DNA of 64,000 nucleotides from Boesenbergia rotunda (Eukaryota > Streptophyta > Magnoliopsida > Zingiberales > Zingiberaceae): assembly GCA_024364735.1 (NCBI GenBank), contig JAGFNQ010001185.1:1-64000 (forward strand), given 5' to 3'. Position numbers and translations under genes: made by a program. Shown here one piece after another: positions 10,424-22,290 of this stretch. Position 1 is the first letter of the stretch; every line of letters starts with the position of its first letter. A model generated the notes under the pieces. The model was given only the letters and a program-made list of their open reading frames with translations. It did not search any database and had not been told where the DNA came from.

Positions 10424-12989
10424 CAGCCCTAGTTGTGGCAAATGGCGTGAGTGTGGGCGAGGGCGCGGTCATGGTCGTGGTACGCAACACCAAGACAGTG
10501 CAGGAGGCACTAGCGGCAACTACAGTGGTACTCGTGACAAGAGTCATATAAAGTGTTTCAATTGTGAAAAAATGGGGCATTATGCGTCCGAATGCTACAA
10601 CAAGCGTCGTGATAATGAGGCTCACCTCACTTGCACCACCGATGAAGAGCCAACATTGATGATGAGTGTGTCCCACGAGGAGTCTCACGCTAGGCATGAG
10701 CGGCAGGATATCATTCTGCTCAGTGAAGAAAGGTTTCTATCGGAGATGTATCGTAGCATTAACAAAGGGGAAGATAAAGACGTCTGGTACCTTGACAACG
10801 GTGCCAACAACCACATGACTGGCCATCACGAGAAGTTTCAAAAACTAGATGAAACCATCACTGGGAGGGTGAGGTTTGGTGATGAATCAACTATTGAGAT
10901 CATGGGCAAGGGGACGGTTGTGTTTGAATGCAAGAACGGCGATCAGAAGACTCTCCATGGGGTACACTATATTCCGAAACTTTATAGTAATATCATAAGT
11001 CTTGGTCAATTCACAAAAATTGGGAATAAGATGCACATGGAAGGAGATACCATGAAGGTGATTGATAGGAGCAGGAAGCTCTTGATGCTAGTAAAGCGAA
11101 CACAAAATCGCTTGTACAAGATAACCTTGAAGACATTCAAGCAAGTCTGTCTCCTAGCAAGCCTAGAAGACCCAACCTGGTTGTGGCATGCAAGGCTCGG
11201 ACATGTCAATTTCCATGACTTGAAGTTGTTGGGGGAGAAGAAATTGGCGGTTGATATGCCACTATTGCCTCGGCCGAACAAGCTTTGCGAGGTGTGTGTG
11301 ATTGCCAAGAATGCAAGGTCGTCATTCCCGTACCAAGCAAACTTTAGAGCGGAGAAGTCGTTGGAACTTCTCTATGCTGATATTTGCAGGCCAATCTCAC
11401 CATGTACACTAGCCGGTAACAAGTATTTTCTTTTGATTGTTGATGATTTCACAAGGTGGATGTGGGTGTTTGTATTGGCATCAAAGAGTAATGCATTCCA
11501 AGCATTCAAGAAGTTCAAATCCTTGACGGAGAACAAGACTGAATACAAGATCAGAACACTCCAGACAGACCGGGGCGGCAAGTTTCTATCCACGGAGTTC
11601 ACTCGGTTATGTGAAAATGAAGGAATCGAGCGGCACCTCACTGCTCCCTACACACCCCAATAGAATGGTCTAGTGGAGCACCGTAATCGCACCGTGATGG
11701 CCATAGCAAGATCTCTCCTCAAGGGTACACATATGCCGGCAAGGTTCTGGAGAGAGGTGGTTAGGCATGCTGTCTATCTGCTAAACCGTCTCCCAACTAA
11801 GGTGCTAGAAGAGCGTACCCCATTTGAAGCTTGGATGGGGAGAAAGTCACATCTCGCCCATTTAAGAGTGTTCGAGTGTGTTCCATATGTGAAAAATACA
11901 ACCCCTCACCTTAAGAAACTTAACGACAGAAGCTCACCCATGGTATACTTGGGTGTTGAGGAAGGCTGCAAAGCTCATCGTCTATTTGATCCAAGGCATG
12001 GCAAGCTACAAGTAAGTAGAGATGTAATGTTTCAAGAAAATTGTGAATGGACATGGAATACAGGTGTCAACAATGAAGAAAACTTACCGGAGTTTATGGT
12101 GGTGGATGCATTCGACGATGATGAGGTGATTGTTGCAGCAGACATTAAGGCAGGGGCGGAAGATGTCACACCACCGGCAACAGTTGTGGTACCGATGCCA
12201 AGAGCGTCAAGTCCATCTACAACACCATCGAACACCCATGCAACTACCTCGCCTTCGTTAACGAATACACCCGAGTCTCTAAAAAGGTCAGTCCGCTTTA
12301 GGTCCATTGTCGATATCTATGCCAACACTGAGGAAGTAGTTGATATTGATGAAGAAGAGAATGAGGCAATGCTGGTGATATTTGAAGAGCCAACATGTTA
12401 CCAAGAAGCTGCAACCAAGACTTGCTGGTACGAAGCAATGGAGGAAGAACTGAAATCTATTGAGATGAACAAGACCTGGATCCTAATTGAGCTCCCATTA
12501 GGCCACAAACCTATCGGTCTAAAATGGGTGTTCAAATTAAAGAAAGATTCAACGGGGAAAGTCGTTAAGCATAAAGCAAGATTAGTGGCTAAAGGATATG
12601 TACAAAGACAAGACATTGACTTTGAAGAGGTGTTTGCACCTGTCGCTAGACTCGACACTGTTCGAGTCATTCTTGCGTTTGCAGCAAATCAAAGCTGGGA
12701 GGTACACCATCTAGATGTGAAGTTAGCATTTCTTAACGGAGAGTTAGAAGAAGAAATATGTGTCACTCAACCGGAAGGGTCAGAGGTACAAAATCAGAAA
12801 CATAAGGTGTACAGGTTGTCCAAGGCCCTCTATGAACTGCGGCAAGCTCCACAAGCTTGGAACATGCGACTGAACAGGAGTCTGGAAAAACTTGGCCTCA
12901 AAAAATGTACTCAAGAACATGCAGTATATACAAGAGGTGAAGGAGAAATAAGTATACTTGTTGGAGTGTATGTCACGATCTCATCGTGA
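10386..12989 (+). pseudogene. Copia pol: knuckle, protease, integrase, RT N-half
   Basis: The frame has an Arg/Gly-rich segment, the knuckle CFNCEKMGHYASEC, the protease site WYLDNGANNHMTG (DNG instead of DSG/DTG, a variant I believe also occurs in other plant Copia elements), then the integrase zinc site and core (YADIC, QTDRGG, NGLVEHRN). One in-frame TAG at 11661 replaces the second Gln of the usual PQQNG. RT follows (WVFKLKKDSTGKVVKHKARLVAKGY, HHLDVKLAFLNG). The frame ends at 12989 because one base is missing inside the YVDD codons near 12972, which destroys the RT active site. Confidence 0.92.
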
Positions 12990-13916
12990 CAGGAAGTAGC
13001 ATAGAAAAAATCAACAAGTTCTAACAACAAATGATGGCAGAATTTGAGATGAGTGATTTGGGTCTTCTCTCTTACTACTTAGGGATTGAAGTGGAGCAAC
13101 AAAAGAGCCGAATTTTACTTAGACAATCAGCTTATGCCAAGAAAATTCTATCTCAGTTCAAAATGACAGACTGCAATGCCACAAAGCATCCAATGGAACC
13201 CAAGACACAGCTGCATAAAGACTTGGAAGGGACTCTAGTTGACACCATAGAGTATAGGCGCATCATTGGTTGTTTGAGATATTTGTTACACACACGGCCG
13301 GACCTATCATATTCTGTCAGAATGGCGAGCAGATACATGGAGAGACCTACAATTATGCATCAAAAGGTGGTTAAAACAGATCCTCAGGTATTTGAAAGGT
13401 ACAATCCATTATGGACTTGCTTACATAAAGGGACCCCAGGAAGTTGATGTATTCGACTACTCGGACAATGATTTAGCCGGCGATCTCGATGGAAGGAAAA
13501 GCACAAGTGGAATGACTTTCTATTTTAATGAAAGTTTGGTGTCTTGGAATTTACAGAAGCAGAAGACAGTGGCGCTTTCATCTTGTGAGGCAGAGTTCAT
13601 GACAGCCACAACTGCGGCTTGCCATGCCTTGTGGTTGAGGAGCCTTGCCAGCGAATTAACCGGTGTAAAGCCAAGGTCAGTAACTTTGTTTGTTGACAAC
13701 AAATCTGTCATAGCTCTCATAAAGAATCCGATATTCCATGGTCAAAGCGAGCATATAGATACAAGGTTTCATTTTATCAGAGAATGTGTTGAGAAGGGAC
13801 AGATTATAGTTGAATTCGTTAATCTCGGAGAACAGCGAGTCGATGTATTAACTAAAGCATTGCCAAGAGTGAAGTTAGCTGTCATGCGACAACTACTCGG
13901 CATCCGTGATTTATAA
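12990..13916 (+). pseudogene. Copia RT C-terminus and RNase H, frameshifted
   Basis: The piece 13031-13447 holds RT thumb sequence (FEMSDLGLLSYYLGIEV, YAKKILSQFKM). A frameshift near 13380-13400 passes to 13392-13916, which holds RNase H (DYSDNDLAGDLDGRKSTSGM, SSCEAEFMTATTAACHALWL, LFVDNKSVIALIKNP, DVLTKALPR) and ends 24 bases before the 3' LTR. RNase H would remove RNA from the RNA-DNA hybrid. Confidence 0.9.
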
Positions 13917-13940
13917 TCATGTCAGGATTAGGGGGAGTAA

Positions 13941-14221
13941 TGTGAGAAAATAATCCAGACATTATCTGCATATATTTTTTTTTGATAGTTTTTATGACTT
14001 AGTCTTTGGTGTTAGCCTTTCCTATTTTTATGGATCTTTGGTGTTAGTCTTTCTTATTTTTATGGCTAAATTCTTATAACTTATCGTGTATAATTACAAA
14101 GAGTGTGTAGAAGTTATCTTATTTTTTTTGTAAGAACTTCTTCCTAATTATTTTCTCCTTGCCTTTCTTTCATCTTAGTGTGTGTACTGTCGGGAGTGCT
14201 ACTCATTATTCTAAGCCACCA
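13941..14221 (+). repeat. 3' LTR of the plus-strand Copia
   Basis: It is a direct repeat of 9394-9676, beginning TGTGAGAAAATAATCC right after the PPT and ending CCACCA. Confidence 0.88.
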
Positions 14222-14227
14222 AAAAGA

Positions 14228-14380
14228 GATATATTCAAGGATTTAGGGTCGTCTAGCATTTTATCTACCTCATCAGAATCTTCCTCCTTGTGGAGAATTT
14301 GTGAGCTTAGAAATTAATTATGAGGAAGAATTAGTGATGCTGATTCCCGATTGAGATTCGTAGAGGGGCAACTTGAGATT
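14228..14380. repeat. Degenerate direct repeat, right copy
   Basis: It is the counterpart of 8780-8965 and has AGAAATTAATTATGAGGAAG, GATGCTGATTC and CGATTGAGAT in the same order. Confidence 0.55.
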
Positions 14381-14882
14381 TAAATATTTGATAGCGTTTG
14401 TTTCATCAATAATATATATTGTTTTTATTTGTTATTCTTTCAAATTAAATTCTAATTTAATTTAATCTCATTGCTCCCCTAGTTGTCATAAAATATATTA
14501 AACAAATTAGTTAGATGAAATAATTTGCCTTGGTAGTACGTAGTGAAACAAGTAGGGCGCTTCGATGTTAATGATTTTGTAGCGATATGGCTAAAGTTGT
14601 CCATTTGTTGAACTCGCACAATTCGATTAGGCAAGAATAGCCAATTGAGTTGGATAACAACTTGCTTTATCCATCAAACTAGATGACACGGAGCCAGCTA
14701 AGCTGATTGGTGATTGAGTGAGAATAAAATGAATATCTTCTCTCAGAGGGAAATAAATCTCTTGTTGCATGCTGTAATGTTATTATATGCATCTCCCTCC
14801 CTGCTTAATTAACTCTTATCCATATTGCCAATAGGCAAGTTAGAGAGCTTCTCGTCGTCCATGGAGTGCTGCATCAAACTAA

Positions 14883-15535
14883 GGGAATATTTGGGAGAGC
14901 TTCTGCTAACTGCTTTTTAGATTCTAGCTACATAGAAGCACTTTTGAGTGTTTGTGAATACCAGATTCTGCTTTAACTTCTATAACTTTTAGCCAAAAGC
15001 TGGAAGTAAGAATTTCATGCTTTTTTCTGCTTCTGCTTTTTTGCTTATGGTCTAGAATTAAAAGTAGACATTTATACCCTTAATAATTTATCATTTTACA
15101 TAATTGTCATCATAGTTTTAAATAAAATTTTATATTTTCATATAATTTATATATTCATAATTTTTTTTATAAATTTGTCATTTTTTTATATTTTTATTTT
15201 TATTAATTATATATTTTTTAAACATATATATTATTAAAAAAATTAATTTTGATATAATATTCAAATATAATAATAAATATATAAAACATTATTGATGGTG
15301 TATCAAAATTATATTTAGATAATTAAAAATAATAATTTATATAGTTTAAGAATATTGTTGTCATTTAACTAAAAATTAAGCTTGAAAACAATTATTCACC
15401 AAACACTCAAACTTTACCTTGTATCAGCTTTTAACTTCTATTTCCAAACACTCCATGCTTTAGCTTCACACTGACTTTAAGATAATCTCTACAAGAATCA
15501 CTTTTCAAGAAACAAAAGTTCTCCCAAATACTCCC
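14883..15535. mobile_element. MITE, PIF/Harbinger (Tourist)-like
   Basis: The left end GGGAATATTTGGGAGAG matches the reverse complement of the right end (TTCTCCCAAATACTCCC) with one mismatch. The element is flanked by TAA on both sides (14880-14882 and 15536-15538), the usual PIF/Harbinger target. The interior is AT-rich with no coding capacity. Confidence 0.7.
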
Positions 15536-15538
15536 TAA

Positions 15539-16560
15539 ATCTCAACGTTGATGTCAACAGCTGCCATGGGTTGTGGGCAACGCTCCAACTAGGTAGGCCA
15601 AAATCTGGTATCAAAAAAATGGAAAAGGAAATGGCAAGATTGAGAGGCAAAAGCCACCATCCAGAACCAGATCAATGAGGCGGAGCGTGAAGGGAAAATT
15701 CTGACCAAGGTAGTGAGCCAGTGGCTACTAGAGGTAGAGATATGACACTGAATAAGATAATAATTATCCAGCGAATTGACAAGAAAGAGATTTGAGAAGA
15801 AGACAAAAAAAGATTTAATCATGATGCTGCAGATTTTAATTTTTAAAAAAAAATATTTAATAACCGATGATTAATTTCTTAGGAAACTTAACACAATTTT
15901 ATATAAATTTCAATCCAAAAAATCATATAAAGAAAAAAAAATTCTAATTTATAAATTATAATTTCTAACATGTAAAAATAGGAAAGAATTATAAAAGAAT
16001 AAAAAAATTATTAACATACCATTCAAAAATCTTAAATGACTCAAAATTTAAAAAATATAAAAGATAGAAATTATAAAAAATATCTAAAATATTAAAAAAA
16101 TATAAAATTATCAAAAATATATATAAATTACTAAAAATAATAATAATAATCTTTGGATCATCCTGTATCAATTATTTTAAATTGAAGAACTTGTCTTCGA
16201 ATTTAGAATATTTCAGGTGGTACCACAGGAGGAAAATTGTTTAACACTAAATCAGCTTCAATTTTTTTCTTCAATCTTGTTTATGTAGTGTTTGATTTAG
16301 TTATTGGCGTGGTGTTTTCTTTTAGAACAAGAGGACCTTAAAATGTTTTGGTATATTCATTTTGTGAATAGTTTAAGTATTTATATACAATTTACATGAG
16401 GGAATAATTATCAATCCCTTGATTGTAGCCTAATGGATATGAGTAAGATTTGACAATATCTCTTTAATTAGGATATTTCTCAATCCCTTGATTGTAGCTT
16501 GTGGTTACCTTATCTTCATGAGATTTTGGTGTGATTAATTCTATCCTTATCATCCCCACC
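15539..16560. other. AT-rich gene-free DNA
   Basis: Very AT-rich between 15820 and 16160, with stops in all frames and no terminal repeats that I can see. I find no gene here. Confidence 0.5.
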
Positions 16561-18240
16561 CCGCAAATGAAGCGGTGTAGCACACATCGTGAGGTTGTCA
16601 CGTAAAAGAGAAAATAGGTGAGAAGAGAGGCCCTTTGTTAGGATGTCAACCAATTGATCTTGAGCGGAGATATGCTAGATGATGAAAGTCTTGTGGGCAA
16701 CATGCTCACAAACAAAGTGGAAATCGATCATAATATGCTTTATGCGAGCGTGAAAGATGGGATTGGCGGTGAGGAATGTTGTGCCAATATTGTCACACCA
16801 AAGAATCGGAGGAGAAAGCATAGGCACTCAAGGAGAAAGCATAAAGATTGAAGCCAACAGAGTTCCGCAGTTGCATGAGCTAGTGCTCGGTATTCCGACT
16901 CAGTACTAGATCGGGCAACAACTTTTTTCTTTGAACTCCAAGAGATGAGGTTGTCACCAAAGAATATGCAGTAGCCAATGATGAATTGACGATCATCAGG
17001 ACAACCAACCCAATCAACATCTGAGTATACTGTCAGAGTAAGAGAAGTTTTGGGGCACAACATGAGGACATGGCAAGGGGTGTGACGAAGATATTGGAGA
17101 ATACATTTGACCACAATATAGTGAGTTGTAATGGGCTTATACATAAATTGACAGGCTCAATTGACAGCAAATGTCAATTCAGGGTGACTGAGTGTTAAGT
17201 ACTGTAAGACACCAACAATACTTCGATATGTGTGAGGATCAGGAAGTGGATTTCTATCATATTTAGATAGAGAAGAGCCTCCAAAAATTGGGGTGTTGAG
17301 TGGTTTAGCTTGATGCATATTTGCCTGAGAGTGGATGTCATTAATATATTTAGACTACCATAGGAAGAGACTAGTTGTGATGCGAGTGCCTCAACACCAA
17401 GGAAGTAATGTAACTCACCCAAATCCTTGAGAGAAAAGTAGGTGCCTAGGTGAGCAGTTGTAGATACAATAAAGGAGGAAGAGCTGCGAGTAAAGATGAT
17501 GTCATCCACATATACTAAGAGGTATGTCATGATTTGTACTGAGTGAAAGGGGAAAAGTGGCATATCTGACCTAACTCAATAAAGCCCAATGAGAGTAAGG
17601 AGGCATGCAAGATGGTATGTCATGCTCTAGGGGCTTGCTTGAGACCGTAGATGGCTTTGTGTAGTCGACAGACATGGTGAGGTTGGTTTGGATGAATAGA
17701 GCCAAGAGGTTAAGCCATATAGACCACCTCATGAAGAGTGCCATGAAGAAACGCGTTGCTAACATCTAGCTGTGTATGGGCCACCTATGGGTGATGGAGA
17801 GAGGAGAGAGAGAATAGTCCAAAGGGTTGTAGGTTTGACAACTGGACTAAATGTCTTTGCATAGTCAAGACCTAGTTGCTGGTGAAAACCTTTAGAAACG
17901 AGACGAGCTTTATATATGTCAATAGAACCATCTGCTTTATGTTTGATTTTGAATACCTATTTGCATCCCACGATGTTTTGGTGAGGTGAGCATGGAACTA
18001 GAGACCATGTGTGGTTCTAAAGAAGTGCATTGTATTTAGATGTCATAGCATACCGCCATGCTGGGTCTTTGTTGGTAGTGGTGAAGCAGGTGGGTTCAGG
18101 GGAGTCAGTCTTGACCAGATGAGCACCTCGAGTCTTAGCACAAGTGCACATAGGATGAGTTGAGCAAGAGCTTGAAGTTTAGACCCATGAGGTAGAGAGG
18201 AGGCTATTAGTGCAAGGAGCTCCATAATCAAACATATGTC
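16560..18240 (-). pseudogene. Decayed Copia RT-RNase H remnant
   Basis: On the minus strand, pieces of pol appear in order. RT palm sequence is at 17765-17571. The active site LLVYVDDIIF and YFSLKDLGELHYFLG are at 17563-17195. RNase H sequence (YSDVDWVGCPDDRQF, SWSSKKKVVARSSTESEYRALAHATAEL) is at 17144-16740. Frames are interrupted many times. No LTRs were found for it, and its left and right limits are approximate. Confidence 0.8.
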
Positions 18241-18598
18241 TTGATGTTGTCAAAGGTTCAAGTTAAGTCTTATTGTTATATGATGTGTTGATCTAGTGTG
18301 CAGGAAGATTATCTCAGTGAAGCCCTAGTATGTATGGAGGACCTGATACTAGGTAGGAAGTCTTAACAGATCGTGGAAACTAGGCAGGAAGTCTAGATGG
18401 GTGGACATGGCAGGAAGTCTCAGTAGGTTTGGAGGACCCGATATCGAGCAAGTGGAAGGCCTGCGCAAACCGATCCGATGCCAAGCTGAAGTCTAGATAG
18501 ATCTAGGAGACCCGATATTTGGCAGGTGAGTGAGGTAAGCTTCCAGAGGAGAGAGCTATGAGGTTGTGCCTCTCCATGATAGCCTTAGGTGTAGATCC
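18241..18598. repeat. Truncated LTR-type sequence with GGCAGGAAGTCT units
   Basis: The stretch has repeated GGCAGGAAGTCT and GGAGACCCGATAT-like units. It resembles the hairpin-rich left parts of the LTRs at 50.6 and 53.8 kb in style, but not in exact sequence. It abuts the LTR of element A at 18599. No partner was found. Confidence 0.45.
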
Positions 18599-19531
18599 TG
18601 TTAGGACCGTGACCGTCAAGCTATAGGGGGGTGAATAGCTTCTTTCGATTTTCTACCTACAACGTTAGCAAGCGCAAGCGGAATAACAAATAAACAAACT
18701 AAAAATAATGCTAACGCCAATCTTTTCGTGGTTCGGAGATGACGCTCCTACTCCACGGTGGTCCATAAGGTGGACGATCCCTTGATCCTTCGGTGGATCA
18801 CTCCCCAGATGCCCTCCGGCTAGCTCGTGTAGCTCCTTGTGGGTGGAGAAACCTCGCCACAATCCCGGACACACTTCTAAGCAACTAAAACTACTAATGA
18901 GCTCTAACCAAGCTCATTTCATCAAGAGCTCTCAGCCAAAATCGAGCGCCTTTAAATAGGTCTCTTGGCTGAAAATCCCGCTACCAGTCGACTGCCCCCA
19001 GGCCAGTCAACTAGTCCCAAGCCAAACAGGAGCCCAACGGCTAGCTGTAACGGCTAGTTTTCGGGTTTACAAGTCGACTGGTCCCATAAACCTTAGACCA
19101 GTCGACTGATGTCTCAGTGAGTTCGAGTTCCCCGCTGGCAGTTCACTGATCCATCCCCAGTCGACTGCCCAGCTTACAAATTCACTCTCCCTCACTCCGA
19201 AGACCCTCCTTCACGTATGCCTTCAAGTCCAATCCCTTGGCTCGCCTCTTGAAGTCCTCTTCCACCGGCTATCGTCCCTCGGATGCGCACGCAAACCCTC
19301 AGCTTGCCTTCATGCCACCCTTCACGTGTGCCCTTTGAAGTCCACTTCCTCTGGCTTGCCCTTGGAGTCCTCTTCCCTCGGCTTTCGTCCCTCGGATATG
19401 TCCTCCATGTGTGACTCACCAAGTCCTGCAAACTCAGTCACACATATCACAACACAAAGGTAAACCTAACTTAAATCCTTTGCCCAAACATCAAAACACA
19501 TGGTCACTCCGGACCATTGATTACCCCAACT
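18599..19531 (-). repeat. 3' LTR of non-autonomous element A
   Basis: The plus-strand start TGTTAGGACCG and the following GTCAAGCTATAGGGGGGTGAATAGCTTC-type region match LTRs B (19737) and C (28753). The end GATTACCCCAAC matches their GATTGCCCCAAC. A PPT-like GGAGGAGAT sits next to it on the minus strand. Element A continues from 19532 to 19736, is split by element B, and resumes at 29834. Confidence 0.75.
18951..19167 (-). promoter_or_regulatory. LTR A promoter: TATA plus palindrome array
   Basis: The minus strand reads CCTATTTAAA at 18960-18951. Upstream are CAGTCGACTG-type palindromes starting at 18985, 19004, 19071, 19099, 19139 and 19158, some with one or two changes. Spacing within the pairs is 19, 28 and 19 bp. 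Confidence 0.6.
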
Positions 19532-19736
19532 ATCTCCTCCTTTTTAATGTTTGGGAATATGTTTAAGTTAGGGAAAACAAATTACAAATATGAATGGATC
19601 CTATCACAAGGCATCCCCACACCTAACCTCCCCACGAGTTAGGACTTTTACCAAAACAGGCTTTCTAAAACCTCTCCAAGGCTCCCCCTACATTGGACTT
19701 ACAATGGCTTTTTAAAAACCCCGCCAAGGTCCCCCT

Positions 19737-20845
19737 TGGTAGATCGTGTTCGTCAAGCTAGAGGGGGTGAATAGCTTCTTTCGATTTTTCTACCTACAAC
19801 GTTAGCAAGAAAAGCGGAAATCTAATAAAACAAATGAAAACAATGCTAACGCAACCTGATTTACGTGGTTCGGAGATAATGCTCCTACTCCACGGTTGCC
19901 CGTAAGGCGGGTGATCCCTAATCCGTCGGTGGATGATTCCCCGGAGCACCTCCGGCTAGATCTCATAGCTCCTTGTGGGTGAAGAAACCTCTCCACAACC
20001 TCTGGACACTATCTGAGCAAAGAAGGCTACTAACAAGCTTTGACCAAGCAAGTTTCGCCAAAAAAGAAAAGCCTGAAACGAGCTCCTTTAAATAGAGCTC
20101 GAGTCTGAAATGGTCGCTACTAGTCGACTGCCCCTGGTCCCACTCAGATTCGAACGTTACAAGGCCAACATTCGAAACACCAACCATGACCAGTCGATTG
20201 CCCCTCGGGCAGTCGACTGGTCCTTCCCTAAGCCTAGGGTTATCCTTCCCGAGTACATTTCTCGCTGCACTCGAACCCCCCCCCTCCCGGCTTAGTTCCC
20301 GAGCACAAACACTCACACTCGGACCCTCACGACCTGGTTGACTCTTCAAACCGCAGACTCGATCTGTTGCCTTCACACCCTCTTCATCTTCGGCTCTCGT
20401 CCCTCAAATGTGCACGCAAGCCCTCGGCTCGCCTCCATGTCATCCTTCACGCATGCCTCTAAGTCCGCGTCCCTCGGCTCATCGTCTCTGCTTCAGCAGT
20501 GTCGATCCGTCGCCTTCAAGCCCTCTTCGACTTTGGCCCTCGTCCCTCGGATACGCACACAAGACCGCAGCTTGCCTCCATGCTACCCTTCACATACGCC
20601 TCAAAGTCCGCTTCCCTCGGCTCATCGTCTCTGCTTTGTCCATGGTCCCTCGGATGCGCACACAAGCCCATGACTTGCCTCCATACCACCCTTCACCTGA
20701 AGATATCCAACCAAGTCTGTGTACCTACAAAACTGCATACTCACATACACATATTAGTCCAACAACAAACACTAAGTTACTCATATTGACACACACATCA
20801 AAACCCATGATCCTCTAGATCATACTTGGGACGATTGCCCCAACA
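19737..20845 (-). repeat. 3' LTR of element B (LTR B)
   Basis: 1109 bp, TGGTAGATCG ... GATTGCCCCAACA on the plus strand. It aligns along its length with 28753-29828. The open frames that cross it on the plus strand are repeat translations. Confidence 0.88.
20087..20219 (-). promoter_or_regulatory. LTR B promoter: TATA plus palindrome array
   Basis: The minus strand reads CTATTTAAAG at about 20095-20086. Upstream are palindromes at 20121 (TAGTCGACTG), 20191 (CAGTCGATTG) and 20210 (CAGTCGACTG). The last two start 19 bp apart. Confidence 0.6.
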
Positions 20846-21079
20846 ATCTCCCACTTTTTGATATGTGGCAATATGTTTAAGTTAGGTAAACAAAAACAAC
20901 AATATCAATAGCAATTGAAAATTACAGTTCTCTCACGTCAAGTTAAACCTAACTTAACAACACAAGTTCTCCCACTTTGACACCATCAAAAAGATTGCCC
21001 CAAGCAATCCTAACCCTAGTGTCAAAAAGAACTCTCTTTATTTCTGAAAAACCCCTCAGAAATTACCAAACAGCTATAT

Positions 21080-21168
21080 CAGTCGACTGATCCAACACCA
21101 ATCGACGGGTGCCCTTCATTTCCAAACTTCTCGAGATATCAGTCGACTGCCCTGGGGGCAGTCGACTA
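21080..21168. repeat. Palindrome pairs near the PPT of element B
   Basis: Two further pairs of CAGTCGACTG-type sites lie in the 3' internal region: 21080 and 21099 (second copy diverged), and 21140 and 21159 (second copy one change). Both pairs keep the 19-bp distance. No TATA box is adjacent. Confidence 0.6.
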
Positions 21169-22290
21169 ATACAGTCTCAACCTGAAATCTCAACCAAATT
21201 TCAGAAACCTATAGAAAATTCTACAAAATTCGGTAAAATGTAAAATTTTGCAAGCACATTTGTTAGAATATAATCTATCCTAGAAAAATATATTTTCATT
21301 AAAAATATCAAATGTGCTTGACTTTTGGTACAAACTCTAATCTCCCCAAAAATTGGCATTGTGTATCAACTTTAAATCCATATATGAATCCATGTGTTTG
21401 CCAACTTCAACCATTACCATTTTACACAAGAATTGCTTTTACTTTCCTTTTTCTCATGTATTTTTAATACGGCAAACCTCCCCCTCTTTTATCTTTAACC
21501 TTAGATACATATATATGAACCTCCCTTATGCTCATATTCTTATCATTTAATAGCAAGCAATGAATTTCAAGCAATATAAATACTAGCAAGTCATGAGATC
21601 AAAACTCATAAAATAACATGAAGACATAAATAGATGTTTCATACATGAATTAAAAATAAAACATGAAAGTAACACAAGGGCTAAAGCCCCGAAATAGCTA
21701 AATATTACAATTCCAAAAGAAAGTGTTTGAGAGATAAAATATAAATCTAAACAAAACACTCTCAACACTCAACCATCAAATAAAATCTACTGCATATTGT
21801 CACCTGGAGGAGGAAGAGCTGATACGCCAGATGTCACTGTATATCATCTCGTATATCTCCTGCTGCTACATCTGCATATCCATCTGGCGCTGTTGGAATG
21901 TATGAAAATCCTCCCTCAGCTCGTGTACCTCAGACTGGGACTAGGAGAACTGCTCCTGTGTAACTCCTCCAGCGGGTTCCTCATCATCATCTGAGCTCGA
22001 AGAATCAGGATGACGACGCCAGATGATCTCCCCCTCATACTTATCGATCCCAGCTAAAGAGAGCTGTCGAGATCCTATTTGGTCATAGTCCTTGGATAAC
22101 TCATGAATTTGACCCTTGTCGACTCTGACCCCTCTAGATTTAAGGAATTCGATCAAAACATAAACGATGACATGTATAACTTCTTATTGACATCGTGGAA
22201 AGAAGTAATGGATGCAAAAACCTAGCGAGCTATGTCAATGTCCAGCCTTGTCTCTAGGGCATACATTATCACCAAGTGGGGAAGTCGAAA

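Larger units (their letters stand above)
9394..14221 (+). mobile_element. Full-length Copia LTR retrotransposon with small LTRs
   Basis: Two 281-283-bp LTRs flank gag, protease, integrase, RT and RNase H in Copia order, all on the plus strand. A PBS-like site (TTGGACATCAGAGC) follows the 5' LTR and a PPT (TAGGGGGAGTAA) precedes the 3' LTR. The pol sequence (WYLDNGANNHMTG, LWHARLGHVNF) suggests the Ivana/Oryco group (low certainty). At least two stops and two frameshifts in gag, one stop in integrase and two frameshifts in RT make it dead. I found no matching 5-bp flanks. Confidence 0.92.

Noticed and set aside
20338..20818. Open frames of 96-136 codons on the plus strand (also 29323-29884)
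   Set aside because: They are Ser/Pro/Ala-rich translations of LTR B and LTR C, on the strand opposite to the element, and recur only because the LTRs are repeated.
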